A stretch of 64,000 nucleotides of DNA from Geobacillus subterraneus (GCF_001618685.1 NZ_CP014342.1:186001-250000), one strand, 5' to 3'. Shown: positions 1-11,356, numbered from the stretch's first letter. Translations and numbers: made by a program. The notes: generated by a model not told the origin, from the sequence alone.

Positions 1-1844
1 CGTTCACCATCTCGAACGTCATCGCCCAAGTGAACAAGCCGACGCTTGTGATCGCCCATAACAAAACGCTCGCTGGACAGTTGTACAGCGAGCTGAAGGA
101 GTTTTTCCCGTACAACGCCGTCGAATACTTTGTCAGCTACTACGACTATTATCAGCCGGAAGCGTATGTGCCGCAAACGGATACGTATATTGAAAAAGAT
201 GCGAAAATTAACGACGAGATCGATAAATTGCGGCACTCGGCGACATCGGCGCTGTTTGAGCGGCGGGACGTCATCATCGTCGCCAGCGTGTCGTGCATTT
301 ACGGCTTAGGGTCGCCGGAAGAATACCGCGAGCTTGTCGTTTCGCTGCGCGTCGGCATGGAGATCGAGCGCAACACGTTGCTGCGGCGGTTGGTCGATAT
401 CCAGTACGACCGCAATGATATCGACTTCCGGCGCGGCACGTTTCGCGTCCGCGGCGATGTCGTCGAGATTTTTCCGGCGTCGCGCGATGAGCATTGCATC
501 CGCGTCGAGTTTTTTGGCGATGAAATCGACCGCATTCGCGAAGTCGACGCCTTGACCGGTGAAGTGCTCGGCGAGCGTGAGCACGTCGCCATTTTCCCGG
601 CGTCGCACTTTGTCACGCGCGAGGAGAAAATGCGGCTTGCGATTCAAAACATCGAACAAGAGCTCGAGGAGCGACTTGCCGAGCTGCGCGAACAAGGAAA
701 GCTGTTAGAAGCGCAGCGGCTCGAGCAACGGACGCGCTATGACCTTGAAATGATGCGCGAAATGGGCTTTTGTTCCGGAATCGAAAACTACTCGCGCCAT
801 TTGGCGCTCCGACCGCCGGGTTCAACGCCGTATACGCTGCTTGACTATTTTCCGGACGATTTTTTGATCATCATCGATGAATCGCACGTCACGCTGCCGC
901 AGCTGCGCGGCATGTACAACGGCGACCGGGCGCGCAAGCAAGTGCTCGTCGACCATGGCTTTCGCCTGCCGTCGGCGCTCGATAACCGTCCGCTTACCTT
1001 TGAAGAGTTCGAGCAAAAAATCAACCAAATTATTTATGTCTCCGCGACGCCGGGGCCGTATGAGCTTGAACATAGCCCGGGTGTGGTTGAACAAATCATC
1101 CGCCCGACCGGGCTTCTCGATCCGACGATTGACGTTCGTCCGATCGCCGGGCAAATTGACGATTTGATCGGGGAAATTCGCGAACGCGTTGAGCGGAACG
1201 AGCGGACATTGGTGACGACGCTGACGAAAAAAATGGCGGAAGATTTAACGGATTACTTAAAAGAGGCGGGATTGAAAGTCGCCTATTTGCATTCGGAAAT
1301 TAAAACGCTTGAGCGCATTGAAATCATCCGTGATTTGCGGCTTGGCAAATATGATGTGTTAGTCGGCATCAACTTGCTTCGCGAAGGGCTCGATATTCCG
1401 GAAGTGTCGCTTGTCGCCATTTTGGACGCCGACAAAGAAGGATTTTTGCGTTCGGAGCGCTCGCTCATCCAGACGATCGGCCGCGCGGCGCGCAACGCGA
1501 ACGGCCATGTGATCATGTACGCCGATACGGTGACGAAATCGATGGAAATCGCCATTCAAGAGACGAAGCGGCGCCGGGCGATTCAAGAGGAATACAACCG
1601 CAAACATGGCATCGTGCCGCGCACGATCCAAAAGGAGATTCGCGATGTGATCCGCGCGACGTATGCGGCCGAAGAAACGGAAACGTACGAGGCGAAGCCG
1701 GCGGCCGCCAGCATGACAAAACAAGAACGGGAAGCGCTCATCCGCCAGCTGGAAGCGGAGATGAAAGAAGCGGCCAAAGCGCTCGACTTCGAGCGGGCCG
1801 CCCAGCTGCGCGATGCGATTTTCGAGTTGAAAGCGGAAGGATGA
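1..1844 (+). CDS. uvrB: UvrABC system protein B, 5' end outside the window
   Basis: UvrB is the helicase-like, damage-verifying subunit of cytoplasmic nucleotide excision repair; it receives damage from UvrA and recruits UvrC. The reading frame is open from the first bases of the window (codons from base 3), so the start and Walker A lysine lie upstream. 613 residues are visible of a usual ~660. Seen are the DNA-gripping beta-hairpin region ([20 protein letters not shown]), the Walker B-like IIIDESH, helicase motif V ([10 protein letters not shown]) and motif VI (QTIGRAARN). The C-terminal UVR coiled coil (about the last 35 residues, FERAAQLRD) binds UvrA/UvrC. It is followed after 7 bp by uvrA, as in Bacillus, so the two are surely cotranscribed. 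No frameshift is visible. Confidence 0.97.
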   Translation, partial: FTISNVIAQVNKPTLVIAHNKTLAGQLYSELKEFFPYNAVEYFVSYYDYYQPEAYVPQTDTYIEKDAKINDEIDKLRHSATSALFERRDVIIVASVSCIYGLGSPEEYRELVVSLRVGMEIERNTLLRRLVDIQYDRNDIDFRRGTFRVRGDVVEIFPASRDEHCIRVEFFGDEIDRIREVDALTGEVLGEREHVAIFPASHFVTREEKMRLAIQNIEQELEERLAELREQGKLLEAQRLEQRTRYDLEMMREMGFCSGIENYSRHLALRPPGSTPYTLLDYFPDDFLIIIDESHVTLPQLRGMYNGDRARKQVLVDHGFRLPSALDNRPLTFEEFEQKINQIIYVSATPGPYELEHSPGVVEQIIRPTGLLDPTIDVRPIAGQIDDLIGEIRERVERNERTLVTTLTKKMAEDLTDYLKEAGLKVAYLHSEIKTLERIEIIRDLRLGKYDVLVGINLLREGLDIPEVSLVAILDADKEGFLRSERSLIQTIGRAARNANGHVIMYADTVTKSMEIAIQETKRRRAIQEEYNRKHGIVPRTIQKEIRDVIRATYAAEETETYEAKPAAASMTKQEREALIRQLEAEMKEAAKALDFERAAQLRDAIFELKAEG

Positions 1845-1851
1845 TGGCCGG

Positions 1852-4719
1852 GTGAACGGAACGGATAAAATTATCGTCAAAGGGGCGCGTGCCCATAACT
1901 TAAAAAACATTGACGTTGAAATCCCGCGCGGACAGCTCGTTGTGTTGACCGGGTTGTCTGGGTCGGGCAAGTCGTCGTTGGCGTTTGACACGATTTACGC
2001 GGAAGGGCAGCGGCGCTACGTCGAGTCGCTATCGGCGTACGCCCGCCAGTTTTTAGGACAGATGGACAAACCGGATGTCGATGCGATCGAAGGGCTGTCG
2101 CCGGCCATTTCGATCGACCAAAAAACGACGAGCCGCAACCCGCGCTCCACGGTCGGCACGGTGACGGAAATTTACGATTATTTGCGGCTGCTGTTCGCCC
2201 GCATCGGCCGGCCGTTCTGCCCGACGCACGGCATCGAAATTCAATCGCAGACGATCGAGCAAATGGTCGACCGGCTGCTCGCGTACCCGGAGCGGACGAA
2301 AATGCAAATTCTTGCTCCGATCGTCTCGGGAAGAAAAGGGACGCATGCGAAAGTGCTTGACGATATCCGCAAGCAAGGGTATGTGCGCGTCCGCATTGAC
2401 GGCGAGATGCGCGAGTTGACCGAAGACATTGAGCTGGAAAAAAACAAAAAACATTCGATTGATGTCATCGTCGACCGGATCGTGATCAAAGACGGCATCA
2501 CATCAAGGCTCGCCGATTCGCTGGAGACGGCATTGAAGCTCGCGGACGGCAAAGTGATCGTTGACGTCGTCGGCCAGGAGGAGCTGTTGTTCAGCGAAAA
2601 GCACGCCTGCCCGTATTGCGGCTTTTCGATCGGGGAGCTTGAGCCGCGCCTGTTTTCGTTCAACAGCCCGTTTGGCGCCTGTCCGGACTGCGACGGGCTC
2701 GGGGTGAAGCTCGAAGTCGATCCGGACCTTATCATCCCGAACGATGAATTGACATTGAAGGAGCACGCCATCGCTCCGTGGGAGCCGCAAAGCTCGCAAT
2801 ATTACCCGCAGCTGCTTGAGGCGGTGTGCCGCCATTACGGCATCCCGATGGACGTGCCGGTAAAAGAGCTGCCAAAAGAGCAGCTGGAGAAGATTTTGTA
2901 CGGCAGCGGCGGGGAGCCGATTTATTTCCGCTATACGACCGATTTTGGCCAGGTGCGCGAACAATATATCCAGTTTGAAGGCGTCATTCCGAACGTCGAA
3001 CGCCGTTACCGGGAGACAAGCTCCGATTACATCCGCGAACAAATGGAAAAATATATGGCCGAACAGCCGTGCCCGACGTGCCAAGGCTATCGGCTGAAAA
3101 AAGAAAGCCTCGCCGTCTTGGTCGGCGGCAAGCATATCGGCGAAGTGACCGCGATGTCGGTGACCGAAGCGCTCGCCTTTTTTGACGGATTGGAACTGAC
3201 GGAAAAAGAAGCGCAAATCGCCCGCCTCATTTTGCGTGAAATTCGCGACCGGCTCGGCTTCTTGCAAAACGTCGGCCTCGACTATTTGACGCTCAGCCGC
3301 TCAGCGGGCACGCTTTCCGGCGGCGAGGCGCAGCGCATCCGGTTAGCGACGCAAATCGGCTCGCGGCTGACGGGGGTGTTGTACGTGCTCGATGAGCCGT
3401 CGATCGGACTGCATCAGCGCGACAACGACCGGCTGATCGCGACGTTAAAAAGCATGCGCGACCTTGGCAATACGCTCATTGTCGTCGAACATGACGAAGA
3501 TACGATGCTTGCGGCCGACTATTTGATTGACATCGGCCCAGGGGCGGGCATTCACGGCGGCGAGGTCGTCGCGGCCGGCACGCCGGAAGAGGTGATGAAT
3601 GATCCGAACTCGCTCACCGGTCAATATTTATCCGGGAAAAAATTCATCCCGATCCCGGCCGAACGGCGCCAGCCGGACGGACGGTGGCTCGAGGTCGTCG
3701 GCGCCCGCGAGCACAACTTGAAAAACGTCTCGGTGAACATCCCGCTCGGCACGTTCGTCGCTGTCACCGGGGTGTCGGGTTCAGGCAAAAGCACGCTCGT
3801 GAACGAGGTGCTTTATAAGGCGCTCGCGCAAAAGCTGCACCGGGCAAAAGCGAAACCGGGGGAACATCGCGACATCCGCGGGCTTGAGCACCTCGACAAA
3901 GTGATTGACATCGACCAGTCGCCGATCGGCCGCACCCCGCGGTCGAACCCAGCGACCTACACCGGGGTGTTTGATGACATTCGCGACGTGTTTGCTGCCA
4001 CGAACGAAGCGAAAGTGCGCGGCTACAAAAAAGGGCGCTTCAGCTTCAACGTCAAAGGCGGGCGCTGCGAGGCGTGCCATGGCGATGGGATCATCAAAAT
4101 TGAAATGCACTTTTTGCCGGACGTATACGTCCCTTGCGAAGTATGCCACGGCAAACGGTACAACCGCGAGACGCTTGAAGTGACATACAAAGGGAAAACT
4201 ATCGCCGACGTGCTGGACATGACGGTCGAAGATGCGCTGGACTTTTTCGCTTCGATTCCGAAAATTAAGCGCAAGCTAGAGACGTTGTATGATGTCGGCC
4301 TCGGCTATATGAAGCTCGGCCAGCCGGCGACAACGCTCTCCGGCGGCGAGGCGCAGCGCGTCAAGCTCGCTGCCGAGCTGCACCGCCGCTCGAACGGCCG
4401 GACGCTCTACATTTTAGACGAGCCGACGACCGGGCTGCACGTCGATGACATCGCCCGTCTGCTTGATGTGCTTCATCGGCTGGTCGACAACGGCGATACG
4501 GTGCTTGTCATCGAACACAACTTGGACGTCATTAAAACGGCTGATTACATCATTGACCTAGGTCCGGAAGGCGGCGACCGCGGCGGGCAAATTGTCGCGG
4601 CCGGCACGCCGGAACACGTGGCTGGGGTCGAAGCTTCCTACACCGGCCGCTATTTGAAACCGATTTTGGAGCGCGACCGGGCGCGCATGCAGGCGTGGTA
4701 TGAGGCGGCAAAGGCGTAA
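1852..4719 (+). CDS. uvrA: UvrABC system protein A (excinuclease ATPase)
   Basis: UvrA is the damage-sensing ABC ATPase of nucleotide excision repair and acts as a dimer loading UvrB. The protein is 955 residues, normal for the family. Two ABC modules are complete: Walker A GLSGSGKS near residue 31 and GVSGSGKS near residue 640; two LSGGEAQR signatures; two LDEP Walker B motifs. Both zinc modules are intact (CPYCG...CPDCD and CEACHGDG...CEVCHGKR). The GTG start at 1852 is chosen because an AAGGA Shine-Dalgarno sits at the end of uvrB with about 9 bp spacing, and the protein then begins [18 protein letters not shown] as in homologues. The stop codon is the loop of the terminator hairpin. Confidence 0.97.
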   Translation: MNGTDKIIVKGARAHNLKNIDVEIPRGQLVVLTGLSGSGKSSLAFDTIYAEGQRRYVESLSAYARQFLGQMDKPDVDAIEGLSPAISIDQKTTSRNPRSTVGTVTEIYDYLRLLFARIGRPFCPTHGIEIQSQTIEQMVDRLLAYPERTKMQILAPIVSGRKGTHAKVLDDIRKQGYVRVRIDGEMRELTEDIELEKNKKHSIDVIVDRIVIKDGITSRLADSLETALKLADGKVIVDVVGQEELLFSEKHACPYCGFSIGELEPRLFSFNSPFGACPDCDGLGVKLEVDPDLIIPNDELTLKEHAIAPWEPQSSQYYPQLLEAVCRHYGIPMDVPVKELPKEQLEKILYGSGGEPIYFRYTTDFGQVREQYIQFEGVIPNVERRYRETSSDYIREQMEKYMAEQPCPTCQGYRLKKESLAVLVGGKHIGEVTAMSVTEALAFFDGLELTEKEAQIARLILREIRDRLGFLQNVGLDYLTLSRSAGTLSGGEAQRIRLATQIGSRLTGVLYVLDEPSIGLHQRDNDRLIATLKSMRDLGNTLIVVEHDEDTMLAADYLIDIGPGAGIHGGEVVAAGTPEEVMNDPNSLTGQYLSGKKFIPIPAERRQPDGRWLEVVGAREHNLKNVSVNIPLGTFVAVTGVSGSGKSTLVNEVLYKALAQKLHRAKAKPGEHRDIRGLEHLDKVIDIDQSPIGRTPRSNPATYTGVFDDIRDVFAATNEAKVRGYKKGRFSFNVKGGRCEACHGDGIIKIEMHFLPDVYVPCEVCHGKRYNRETLEVTYKGKTIADVLDMTVEDALDFFASIPKIKRKLETLYDVGLGYMKLGQPATTLSGGEAQRVKLAAELHRRSNGRTLYILDEPTTGLHVDDIARLLDVLHRLVDNGDTVLVIEHNLDVIKTADYIIDLGPEGGDRGGQIVAAGTPEHVAGVEASYTGRYLKPILERDRARMQAWYEAAKA

Positions 4720-4737
4720 CGCTTTTGCCGTTTTTTT
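4706..4737 (+). terminator. Rho-independent terminator overlapping the uvrA stop
   Basis: An 11-bp stem (CGGCAAAGGCG / CGCTTTTGCCG, one G-U pair) is followed by seven T. The three-base loop is the TAA stop codon of uvrA, so the last codons of the gene form the left arm. It should end the uvrBA transcript. Confidence 0.85.
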
Positions 4738-4848
4738 ATCATGTTTGAAGAAAACGGTGAGCGCCACGCCTTTTGTGCCGGCAACAGGAAACTTTTCCCG
4801 GCGGTCATCGTATATACAGGTAGAGACACAGGGAAAGGAGATACTGAA

Positions 4849-5175
4849 TTGTCGACCAATAAAGTCCTATCTGCTCTTTGCTATTTCAGCGTCTTTTTCG
4901 CGCCGTTCATTTTGCCGATCGTGACGTATTTTGTTGTGGAAGATCCCGAGGTGAAACACCACGCGAAACGGTCGCTCGTCTCTCATTTAATTCCAGCTAT
5001 TACCATTGGTTTGTTTCTGGCGTTGGCCTTTGTTCCTGTGATGTTTGGTCAATGGGGAGAGGAATCGTTCTTGTTTGGCGGCGGCATCGCCTGGTTCGGG
5101 TTTCTCGTTGCCGGATTGGTGAACTTCGTTGTCGTCATTTGGAATGTCATCAAAGGAATTCAAGTGTTAAAATAA
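4849..5175 (+). CDS. DUF4870-type small membrane protein
   Basis: A 108-residue predicted membrane protein of unknown function. After LSTNKVLSALCYFSVFF it shows a first hydrophobic hairpin, a short polar linker (VVEDPEVKHHAKRSLVSH) and two further hydrophobic segments, ending VIWNVIKGIQVLK. This order, with a charged 'HHAKRS' turn between helices, is typical of DUF4870 (Tic20-like) proteins. The TTG start at 4849 is chosen because AAAGGAG lies 8-9 bp upstream and the upstream in-frame residues are polar and unlike the family. It stands alone between the uvrA terminator and the next membrane protein gene. No partner suggests a precise role. Confidence 0.75.
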   Translation: MSTNKVLSALCYFSVFFAPFILPIVTYFVVEDPEVKHHAKRSLVSHLIPAITIGLFLALAFVPVMFGQWGEESFLFGGGIAWFGFLVAGLVNFVVVIWNVIKGIQVLK

Positions 5176-5317
5176 AAAAGAGAGGGAATGGGTATGCCTT
5201 TTGCGTAAGCGAATCGGCGATGTGCGGGTCATGACGCAATGGTTCGCCTTTTTAGGCAACATCAGAAAGAGGCCGCCGCGGCCTGGAAAACGATCTTACA
5301 GCAAAGATGGTGATGCG

Positions 5318-5680
5318 ATGCTCCATTGGTTGATTGGCGTGTTTATTAATACGGTGCTGCTTATGGCGATTGACGGGTATTTTGACGATATTCATTTCAG
5401 CGGCATTGGCGCCGCGTTTTTGGCGAGCTTGATTTTGGCGGTGTTAAATGCCGTTGTCCGTCCGGTGCTTATTTTATTGACGCTGCCGGTGACCGTATTG
5501 ACGCTCGGGTTGTTTTTGTTTGTCATTAACGCCATCACGCTCATGATGACAGCGGGGCTCATGGGCGATGCGTTTCAAATTGGAGGGTTCGGCACGGCGC
5601 TGCTCGCATCGATCGTCTTGTCGTTTTTCCACCTGCTCGTGCAAAAAGCGATTATCGAGCCGCTGCGCGATCGGTCGTAA
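5318..5680 (+). CDS. phage holin family (YvlD-like) membrane protein
   Basis: A 120-residue protein with four predicted transmembrane helices (LIGVFINTVLLMAI, GAAFLASLILAVLNAVV, LILLTLPVTVLTLGLFLFVINAI, FGTALLASIVLSFFHLLV). Its VLNAVVRPVL...LTLPVTVLTLG pattern matches the phage holin 4 superfamily / DUF360 proteins such as Bacillus YvlD. Despite the family name these are normally chromosomal; in Bacillus YvlD belongs to an envelope-stress operon, but no yvlABC partners are present here. ATG 5318 gives the family N terminus (MLHWLIG) with a weak GGTG upstream. An in-frame TTG at 5201 would add 39 polar residues. Bases 5176-5317 carry no other gene I can support. Confidence 0.75.
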   Translation: MLHWLIGVFINTVLLMAIDGYFDDIHFSGIGAAFLASLILAVLNAVVRPVLILLTLPVTVLTLGLFLFVINAITLMMTAGLMGDAFQIGGFGTALLASIVLSFFHLLVQKAIIEPLRDRS

Positions 5681-5712
5681 TGGAGACGGGATGGACCGTC
5701 TCCATTTTGTTT
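5679..5712 (+). terminator. terminator after the YvlD-like gene
   Basis: AATGGAGACGG / CCGTCTCCATT forms a perfect stem with a 6-base loop followed by TTGTTT. It begins at the stop codon and separates this gene from hprK. Confidence 0.8.
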
Positions 5713-5748
5713 CCCCCGATGTTTTCCATTCAACGTTGAAACAAAACG

Positions 5749-5757
5749 TGCTACAAT
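5749..5757 (+). promoter_or_regulatory. extended -10 promoter candidate for hprK
   Basis: TGCTACAAT is an extended -10 element 35 bp ahead of the hprK start and just after the preceding terminator. No good -35 is seen at the expected distance. Confidence 0.4.
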
Positions 5758-5791
5758 GGAAAAAGATGAAGAAAGGGGAGAACGGCCGATT

Positions 5792-6730
5792 ATGCCAAAA
5801 GTGCGGACAAAAGACATCATCGAACAGTTCCAGCTTGAGCTCGTCAGCGGCGCCGAGGGCATTTACCGCCCGATTACAACAAGCGACTTGTCGCGGCCGG
5901 GAATTGAGATGGCCGGCTATTTCGCCTATTATCCGGCAGAGCGGCTGCAGCTGCTGGGGCGAACCGAGCTGTCGTTTTACGAAACGCTGACTCCGGAAGA
6001 AAAACGGGCGCGAATGGAGCGGCTTTGTACCGATATTACGCCTGGGATTATCGTTTCCCGGGGGCTTGAGGTGCCGCCCGAACTGATCGAAGCGTCTGAG
6101 CGCCAGTCGGTGCCGGTGATGCGCTCGACAATGAAAACAACCCGGCTCTCGAGCCGGTTGACCAACTATTTGGAAAGCAAGCTTGCTCCGACAACGGCGG
6201 TGCACGGCGTGCTCGTCGATGTGTACGGCGTCGGCGTATTGATCACAGGCAAAAGCGGCGTCGGCAAAAGTGAAACGGCGCTGGAGCTCGTCAAACGCGG
6301 CCATCGGTTGGTCGCCGATGACTGCGTCGAAATCCGCCAAGAAGATGAAGATACATTGATCGGCAGCGCGCCGGAGCTGATTGAGCATTTGCTTGAAATT
6401 CGCGGCCTCGGCATTATTAATATGATGACGCTGTTCGGCGCGGGGGCGGTGCGGACGCATAAGCGCATTTCGCTCGTCGTCGACTTGGAGCTTTGGGATC
6501 CGGAGAAGCAGTACGATCGGCTCGGGTTGGAAGAAGAGAAAGTGAAAATTTTGGATACCGAATTGCCGAAATTAACGATTCCGGTCCGCCCAGGGCGCAA
6601 CTTGGCGGTCATCGTCGAAGTGGCGGCGATGAACTTCCGGCTGAAGCGGCTCGGGGTCAACGCGGCTGAGGAGTTTTCGGCGCGATTGAGCGATGCGATT
6701 GAAGACGGAGAGCATGATGAAAGCCGGTAA
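5792..6730 (+). CDS. hprK: HPr kinase/phosphorylase
   Basis: HprK phosphorylates HPr and Crh on Ser46 when glycolytic intermediates are high and dephosphorylates them when phosphate is high. P-Ser-HPr/Crh is the corepressor of CcpA, so this is the sensor of carbon catabolite control. The protein is 312 residues, full family length. It has the conserved His138 region ([17 protein letters not shown]), Walker A GKSGVGKS at 153-160, ADDCVEI, and the HprK signature [21 protein letters not shown] split across residues ~204-224. ATG 5792 is used because a GAAAGGGGAG ribosome site precedes it and the protein then starts MPKVRTKD. It heads the hprK-lgt-yvoD-ppaX cluster; its substrate Crh is encoded at 25.3 kb. 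Confidence 0.96.
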   Translation: MPKVRTKDIIEQFQLELVSGAEGIYRPITTSDLSRPGIEMAGYFAYYPAERLQLLGRTELSFYETLTPEEKRARMERLCTDITPGIIVSRGLEVPPELIEASERQSVPVMRSTMKTTRLSSRLTNYLESKLAPTTAVHGVLVDVYGVGVLITGKSGVGKSETALELVKRGHRLVADDCVEIRQEDEDTLIGSAPELIEHLLEIRGLGIINMMTLFGAGAVRTHKRISLVVDLELWDPEKQYDRLGLEEEKVKILDTELPKLTIPVRPGRNLAVIVEVAAMNFRLKRLGVNAAEEFSARLSDAIEDGEHDESR

Positions 6731-6943
6731 TGTTCTTTGGTTTCTGTCGCCGTTGATTTCTAACAATTCAAAACACTAAACGTTTCTCAACAGAAAAATG
6801 CCTTTTTAAGCTGTCTATTTGATTCAATCACCGGCCCTTTCAGATGAACAAGGAAATTCCGATCAGGATGGCCATTGACAGAAGATCGAGCGATGGCAGC
6901 GAGGCTGCGTCGGCCATCCGTCACCGCAAAGGAGGCGTTCAAG

Positions 6944-7753
6944 ATGGAACCGGCCATTGCGCCGTTGGACCGTGTGTTTTTGCATTTGGGACCGATTACG
7001 ATTTATTGGTATGGTGTCATTATCGGCACAGGCGTTTTGATCGGGTTGTGGCTGGCAACGCGCGAATCGGTGCGACGCGGCTTGCCGAAAGAGACGTTTG
7101 TCGATTTGGTGCTGTTTGCTGTGCCGATTGCCATTGTCTGCGCGCGGGCGTACTACGTGCTGTTTGAATGGGACTATTATTCAAAGCATTTGTCCGAGAT
7201 TCCAAAAGTTTGGCAAGGCGGCCTCGCCATTCACGGCGGTTTGATCGGGGCGGTGGCGACGGGCGCGGTGTTCGCCCGCGCGCGCGGGCTGTCGTTTTGG
7301 AAGCTCGCCGATATTGCCGCACCAAGCATCATTTTAGGGCAGGCGATCGGGCGCTGGGGCAATTTTATGAACCAAGAGGCGCACGGCGGTCCGGTGTCAC
7401 GTGAGTTTCTGGAAAACTTGCATTTGCCGGATTGGATCATTAACCAAATGTATATTGACGGCCAATATTGGCACCCAACGTTTTTATATGAATCGCTTTG
7501 GAACGTCGCCGGCTTTTGCCTCCTGCTTTGGCTGCGGCGCGTCAATTTGCGGCGCGGCGAGCTGTTTTTGTCGTACTTGATTTGGTACTCGCTCGGCCGC
7601 TTTTGGATTGAGGGAATGCGCACAGATAGCTTAATGCTTACCGAACATTTGCGCATGGCGCAAGTGATGTCCATTGCCCTCATTGTTTTTGCCGTCGCCT
7701 TGTGGATCGTGCGCCGGGTGAAAGGATGGGCAAACGAACGGTATGCGGATTGA
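6944..7753 (+). CDS. lgt: prolipoprotein diacylglyceryl transferase
   Basis: Lgt is a membrane enzyme that moves diacylglycerol from phosphatidylglycerol to the lipobox cysteine of prelipoproteins, the first step of lipoprotein maturation. The predicted 269-residue protein has about seven transmembrane segments, the essential HGG (AIHGGLIGA) and the Lgt signature [14 protein letters not shown]; a WHPTFLYES motif follows. ATG 6944 has AAAGGAGG nine bases upstream and gives the family start [17 protein letters not shown]. The 213 bp between hprK and lgt show no gene. The TAXI lipoprotein at 60.1 kb is a likely client. Confidence 0.95.
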   Translation: MEPAIAPLDRVFLHLGPITIYWYGVIIGTGVLIGLWLATRESVRRGLPKETFVDLVLFAVPIAIVCARAYYVLFEWDYYSKHLSEIPKVWQGGLAIHGGLIGAVATGAVFARARGLSFWKLADIAAPSIILGQAIGRWGNFMNQEAHGGPVSREFLENLHLPDWIINQMYIDGQYWHPTFLYESLWNVAGFCLLLWLRRVNLRRGELFLSYLIWYSLGRFWIEGMRTDSLMLTEHLRMAQVMSIALIVFAVALWIVRRVKGWANERYAD

Positions 7754-7797
7754 AGAGATCCGTTGGGCGGAGAAGATAAGCAAAGGAGAGAGGAGAT

Positions 7798-8736
7798 ATG
7801 ATTGGAACGTTGCAGCGCGGCGTCATCGCCGGGCTGAAGACGTCATGGGCGCTCGGCAAAATCATTTTTCCAGTGACGCTCATTCTGGCGTTGTTGCAGC
7901 CGACGCCGCTTTTTTCATGGCTCATTGACCTTGTGACTCCCTTAATGAAATGGTTTGGCTTATCCGGCGATGCGGCCGTGCCGCTTGTGCTCGGCAATTT
8001 GCTTGGTCTGTACGCGGCGATTGGCGCGATGCTGACGATCGAGTTTACAGTGAAAGAAGTATTGATTTTGGCGATCATGCTTTCTTTTTCCCATAACTTG
8101 ATCGTCGAGTCATCGGTCGCCTCACGCACGGGCATGAGTGTGACGCTCATGGTTATCGTGCGCATCGGGCTCGCCGTTGTATCCGGGTTGCTGATCGCCC
8201 ATTTATGGGACGGGGGGCAGGAAATCGCCCAATACGGCTTTATGCCGAAGGAAGATGCGCCGCCGGTCGGCTGGGTGGCGATCGCGTTGGCGGCGTTGAA
8301 CAAAGCGGCGACCGGCATCGTGCAGCTGGTCGCGATTGTCATTCCGCTAATGACGGTCATTCAAGTATTGAAAGAACGCCACTGGATTGAGGCGTTTTCG
8401 CGCTGGATGGCACCGGTGACCAAGATGCTTGGCATGAGCCCGAACACGTCGCTCACCCTTGCCGCCGGCTTTGTGTTCGGCCTCGCGTATGGCGCTGGCG
8501 TCATGATTCAAGCCGCAAAAGAAGACGGCGTCTCCAAACGCGACTTAACGTTGGCGTTCATTTTTCTCGTCTCATGCCATGCGGTGGTGGAGGATACCCT
8601 CATTTTCATTCCGCTTGGCATTCCGGTATGGCCGCTGCTGGTCATCCGCTTAGTGACGGCCGTATTGCTGACGATGGCGGTGGCGTTTCTTTGGCGCCGC
8701 CTTGAACAACCGAAAAGAAAGGAAGCCGCTTCATGA
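7798..8736 (+). CDS. nucleoside recognition (Gate) domain membrane protein, YvoD-like
   Basis: A 312-residue polytopic protein with two Gate-type repeats of hydrophobic helices: residues ~10-130 ([29 protein letters not shown]) and ~165-300 ([30 protein letters not shown]). This is the pattern of 'nucleoside recognition' proteins such as Bacillus YvoD, SpmA and SpmB; transport substrate and role are unknown. It has a strong AAAGGAGAGAGGAG site just before ATG 7798. The stop overlaps the ppaX start by ATGA, so the two are translationally coupled. Conserved synteny with lgt and ppaX supports the YvoD assignment. Confidence 0.85.
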   Translation: MIGTLQRGVIAGLKTSWALGKIIFPVTLILALLQPTPLFSWLIDLVTPLMKWFGLSGDAAVPLVLGNLLGLYAAIGAMLTIEFTVKEVLILAIMLSFSHNLIVESSVASRTGMSVTLMVIVRIGLAVVSGLLIAHLWDGGQEIAQYGFMPKEDAPPVGWVAIALAALNKAATGIVQLVAIVIPLMTVIQVLKERHWIEAFSRWMAPVTKMLGMSPNTSLTLAAGFVFGLAYGAGVMIQAAKEDGVSKRDLTLAFIFLVSCHAVVEDTLIFIPLGIPVWPLLVIRLVTAVLLTMAVAFLWRRLEQPKRKEAAS

Positions 8737-9401
8737 TGATTCGCACGATTTTATTTGACCTTGATGGAACGTTGATTGATACGAATGAGCTCATCATCCA
8801 GTCGTTTTTGCATACGCTGGAGAAGTATTATCCGGGCCGCTACGGGCGTGAGGACGTCTTGCCGTTCATCGGCCCGTCGCTGTACGAGACGTTCAGCTCG
8901 CTCAATCCGGAGCGGGTCGAGGAGATGGTGAAGACGTACCGCACGTTCAACCATGCCCGCCATGACGAATTGATCCGCGAGTTTGACACCGTGTATGAGA
9001 CGATTGAAACGCTGCACCGCCATGGATTTCGCCTTGGCGTCGTGACGACGAAAATGCATGACACGGCGCTCATGGGCTTGCGGAAAACGCGGCTTGAGCC
9101 GTTTTTCTCATGTGTCATCGGTCTTGATGACGTCAACCGCCCCAAACCGGACCCTGAACCGATTCATAAGGCGCTTGAGGCGCTTCAGTCGAAACCAGAC
9201 GAAGCGCTCATGGTCGGCGACAACTACCACGACATTTTGGCCGGCAAAAACGCCGGCGTCAAAACGGCCGGCGTTGCCTGGGCGATTAAAGGCCGCGGGT
9301 ATTTGGAACAATATGAACCGGACTATATGTTGGAAAAAATGAGCGATTTGCTGGCCATTGTCGGCATCAACGAACGGAAGGAGGAAGCGTCCTCCCGGTG
9401 A
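8733..9401 (+). CDS. ppaX: pyrophosphatase PpaX (HAD family)
   Basis: PpaX hydrolyses the pyrophosphate released when HprK uses phosphate to dephosphorylate P-Ser-HPr, which explains its place in the hprK operon. The 222-residue HAD hydrolase has motif I DLDGT with the nucleophile aspartate ([10 protein letters not shown]), motif II TTK after VV, a conserved RPKPDPEP, and motif [18 protein letters not shown]. The cap is the short helical type of phosphoglycolate phosphatase-like enzymes. It overlaps yvoD by 4 bp at the start and the acetyltransferase gene by 4 bp at the end (GTGA). Confidence 0.93.
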   Translation: MMIRTILFDLDGTLIDTNELIIQSFLHTLEKYYPGRYGREDVLPFIGPSLYETFSSLNPERVEEMVKTYRTFNHARHDELIREFDTVYETIETLHRHGFRLGVVTTKMHDTALMGLRKTRLEPFFSCVIGLDDVNRPKPDPEPIHKALEALQSKPDEALMVGDNYHDILAGKNAGVKTAGVAWAIKGRGYLEQYEPDYMLEKMSDLLAIVGINERKEEASSR

Positions 9402-9895
9402 GACGAACGACCAAATACCCCGTCCACGGGGCGAACTCGCTCTGGCAATTGTACCGCACTGTCTCGTTTTGGAAAGTGCTGAAAAACGTCATCGTGATCC
9501 AAATCGGGCGCTACACGCCGTTTTTGCCGCTGAAAAACTGGCTGTACCGCACGTTTCTCGGCATGAAAATCGGCGAACAAACGGCGCTCGCCTTTATGGT
9601 CATGCCGGATATTCTCTTCCCGGAAAAAATCCGCATCGGCCGCAACTGCGTCATCGGCTACAATACGACGATTCTCGCCCACGAATATTTAGTGGACGAA
9701 TACCGCCTCGGCGATGTGGTAATCGGCGATGAGGTGATGATCGGCGCCAATTCGACCATTTTGCCCGGCGTGGTGATCGGCGACCGCGCCGTCGTCGCCG
9801 CCGGCACCATCGTCCATCAAGACGTCCCGCCCGGAGCCATGGTCGCCGGCTGCCCGATGCGCATCGTCCGCACGAACGAACCGCCTTCCGAGTAA
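9398..9895 (+). CDS. hexapeptide-repeat acyltransferase, YvoF-like
   Basis: A 165-residue protein of the left-handed beta-helix (LbH) acyl/acetyltransferase group. The hexapeptide pattern is clear from residue ~75: [49 protein letters not shown] and [14 protein letters not shown], the usual end of these enzymes. The acceptor is unknown; maltose/galactoside O-acetyltransferase-like activity is only a family guess. GTG 9398 overlaps the ppaX stop (GTGA), so it is the last gene of the hprK operon. A hairpin and then the tnpB element follow. Confidence 0.85.
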   Translation: MRRTTKYPVHGANSLWQLYRTVSFWKVLKNVIVIQIGRYTPFLPLKNWLYRTFLGMKIGEQTALAFMVMPDILFPEKIRIGRNCVIGYNTTILAHEYLVDEYRLGDVVIGDEVMIGANSTILPGVVIGDRAVVAAGTIVHQDVPPGAMVAGCPMRIVRTNEPPSE

Positions 9896-9914
9896 CGGGG
9901 GCGGGTTTTTGTTT
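9879..9914 (+). terminator. possible terminator of the hprK operon
   Basis: AACCGCC (9879-9885) can pair with GGCGGGTT (9900-9907) with one bulge, followed by a T run. The stem is short and overlaps the stop codon. Confidence 0.4.
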
Positions 9915-10108
9915 GCGGAGAGAAAAGATTCTGAAAAAATGGTAAAATGAATGAACAAACTATTTTTATCTTAATTAGGCGAGAAGACTCCCACTTCAAC
10001 GAAGCGAAGCGGAGTAAGTGGGAGATGAATCACCTTAACTATATTTTGCTGAAAATAGGATAGATTCAGTAAAATATAGTATCATATAGTTAGATGGGAG
10101 GTGAAAAC

Positions 10109-11356
10109 ATGTATTTTTGTATCAAACAACAGCTAAATGGTTTGACCAAAGAAGAATACTTGACTCTTCGAGAACTGTGCCATATTGCCAAGAACATGTA
10201 CAACGTCGGATTGTACAATGTCAGACAATACTATTTTGAACACAAGGAATTTCTTAATTATGAGAAAAACTATCATCTTGCCAAAACTAACGAAAACTAT
10301 AAGCTGTTAAACAGCAACATGGCACAGCAAATTTTAAAAAAGGTCAATGAAGCCTTTAAATCTTTCTTTGGTTTGATCAGTCTTGCCAAACAAGGAAAAT
10401 ATGACCACAAGGCTATCAGTATTCCAAAATATCTTAAAAAAGATGGCTTTCATTCACTGATCATTGGCCAGATTCGTATAGACGGCAACAAATTCACGAT
10501 ACCGTATTCTCGCCTATTTAAAAAGACTCACAAGCCTATCACGATAACGATTCCGCCTGTGTTGCTGGACAAAAAGATTAAGCAGATTGAAATCATTCCT
10601 AAGCATCATGCCAGGTTCTTTGAGATTCAGTACAAATATGAAATGCCTGAAGATCAAAGAGAATTAAACGACCAAAAAGCACTGGCCATTGATTTAGGAT
10701 TAAACAATCTTGCCACTTGTGTCACATCAGACGGCAGATCATTCATCATTGATGGGCGGAGATTAAAAAGTATAAATCAATGGTTTAACAAAGAAAATGC
10801 CAGACTTCAAAGCATGAAAGATAAGCAAAAAATCAAAGGCACGACTCGTAAACAGGCGTTGCTTGCTATGAATCGCAATAATAAAGTGAATGATTATATC
10901 AACAAGACTTGCCGTTACATCATTAACTACTGTATTGAAAATCAAATTGGCAAACTTGTCATTGGCTATGCGGAAACATGGCAACGCAATATTAATCTAG
11001 GAAAAAAGACAAATCAAAACTTTGTCAATATTCCTCTCGGTAACATAAAAGAAAAACTAGAATATCTTTGTGAATTTTACGGCATTGAATTCTTGAAACA
11101 GGAAGAATCCTATACGTCTCAAGCCAGCTTTTTTGACGGCGATGAGATTCCTGAATATAATGCCGACAATCCAAAAGAATATAAGTTCAGCGGCAAACGT
11201 ATTAAGCGCGGCTTGTATCGAACAAAGTCTGGCAAACTAATTAATGCTGATGTCAATGGCGCATTAAACATCTTAAAGAAAAGTAAAGCTGTAGACCTGA
11301 GTGTCTTATGCTCTAGCGGCGAAGTGGACACGCCTCAAAGAATAAGGATTGCTTGA
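10109..11356 (+). CDS. tnpB: TnpB RNA-guided nuclease (OrfB), copy 1
   Basis: TnpB is the RNA-guided DNA nuclease ancestor of Cas12; in Geobacillus IS200/IS605 elements such proteins cut the empty donor site and so favour retention of the element. The protein has 415 residues from ATG 10109, preceded by GGGAGG. An N-terminal helix-rich/wedge region is followed by a RuvC core with Asp195 (AIDLGLNN), Glu289 (IGYAET) and Asp381 ([10 protein letters not shown]). The usual CxxC...CxxC zinc ribbon between the last two catalytic residues is absent; instead it reads [16 protein letters not shown]...[19 protein letters not shown], a known sub-branch. Codon use is AT-rich relative to its neighbours. 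It differs from copy 2 at only a few residues (for example His100 vs Tyr). Confidence 0.93.
   Translation: MYFCIKQQLNGLTKEEYLTLRELCHIAKNMYNVGLYNVRQYYFEHKEFLNYEKNYHLAKTNENYKLLNSNMAQQILKKVNEAFKSFFGLISLAKQGKYDHKAISIPKYLKKDGFHSLIIGQIRIDGNKFTIPYSRLFKKTHKPITITIPPVLLDKKIKQIEIIPKHHARFFEIQYKYEMPEDQRELNDQKALAIDLGLNNLATCVTSDGRSFIIDGRRLKSINQWFNKENARLQSMKDKQKIKGTTRKQALLAMNRNNKVNDYINKTCRYIINYCIENQIGKLVIGYAETWQRNINLGKKTNQNFVNIPLGNIKEKLEYLCEFYGIEFLKQEESYTSQASFFDGDEIPEYNADNPKEYKFSGKRIKRGLYRTKSGKLINADVNGALNILKKSKAVDLSVLCSSGEVDTPQRIRIA

Noticed and set aside
5474-6460. 328-codon minus-strand frame spanning the holin-like gene end and hprK
   Set aside because: Crosses a terminator and two genes on the other strand and has no recognisable domain; compositional shadow.
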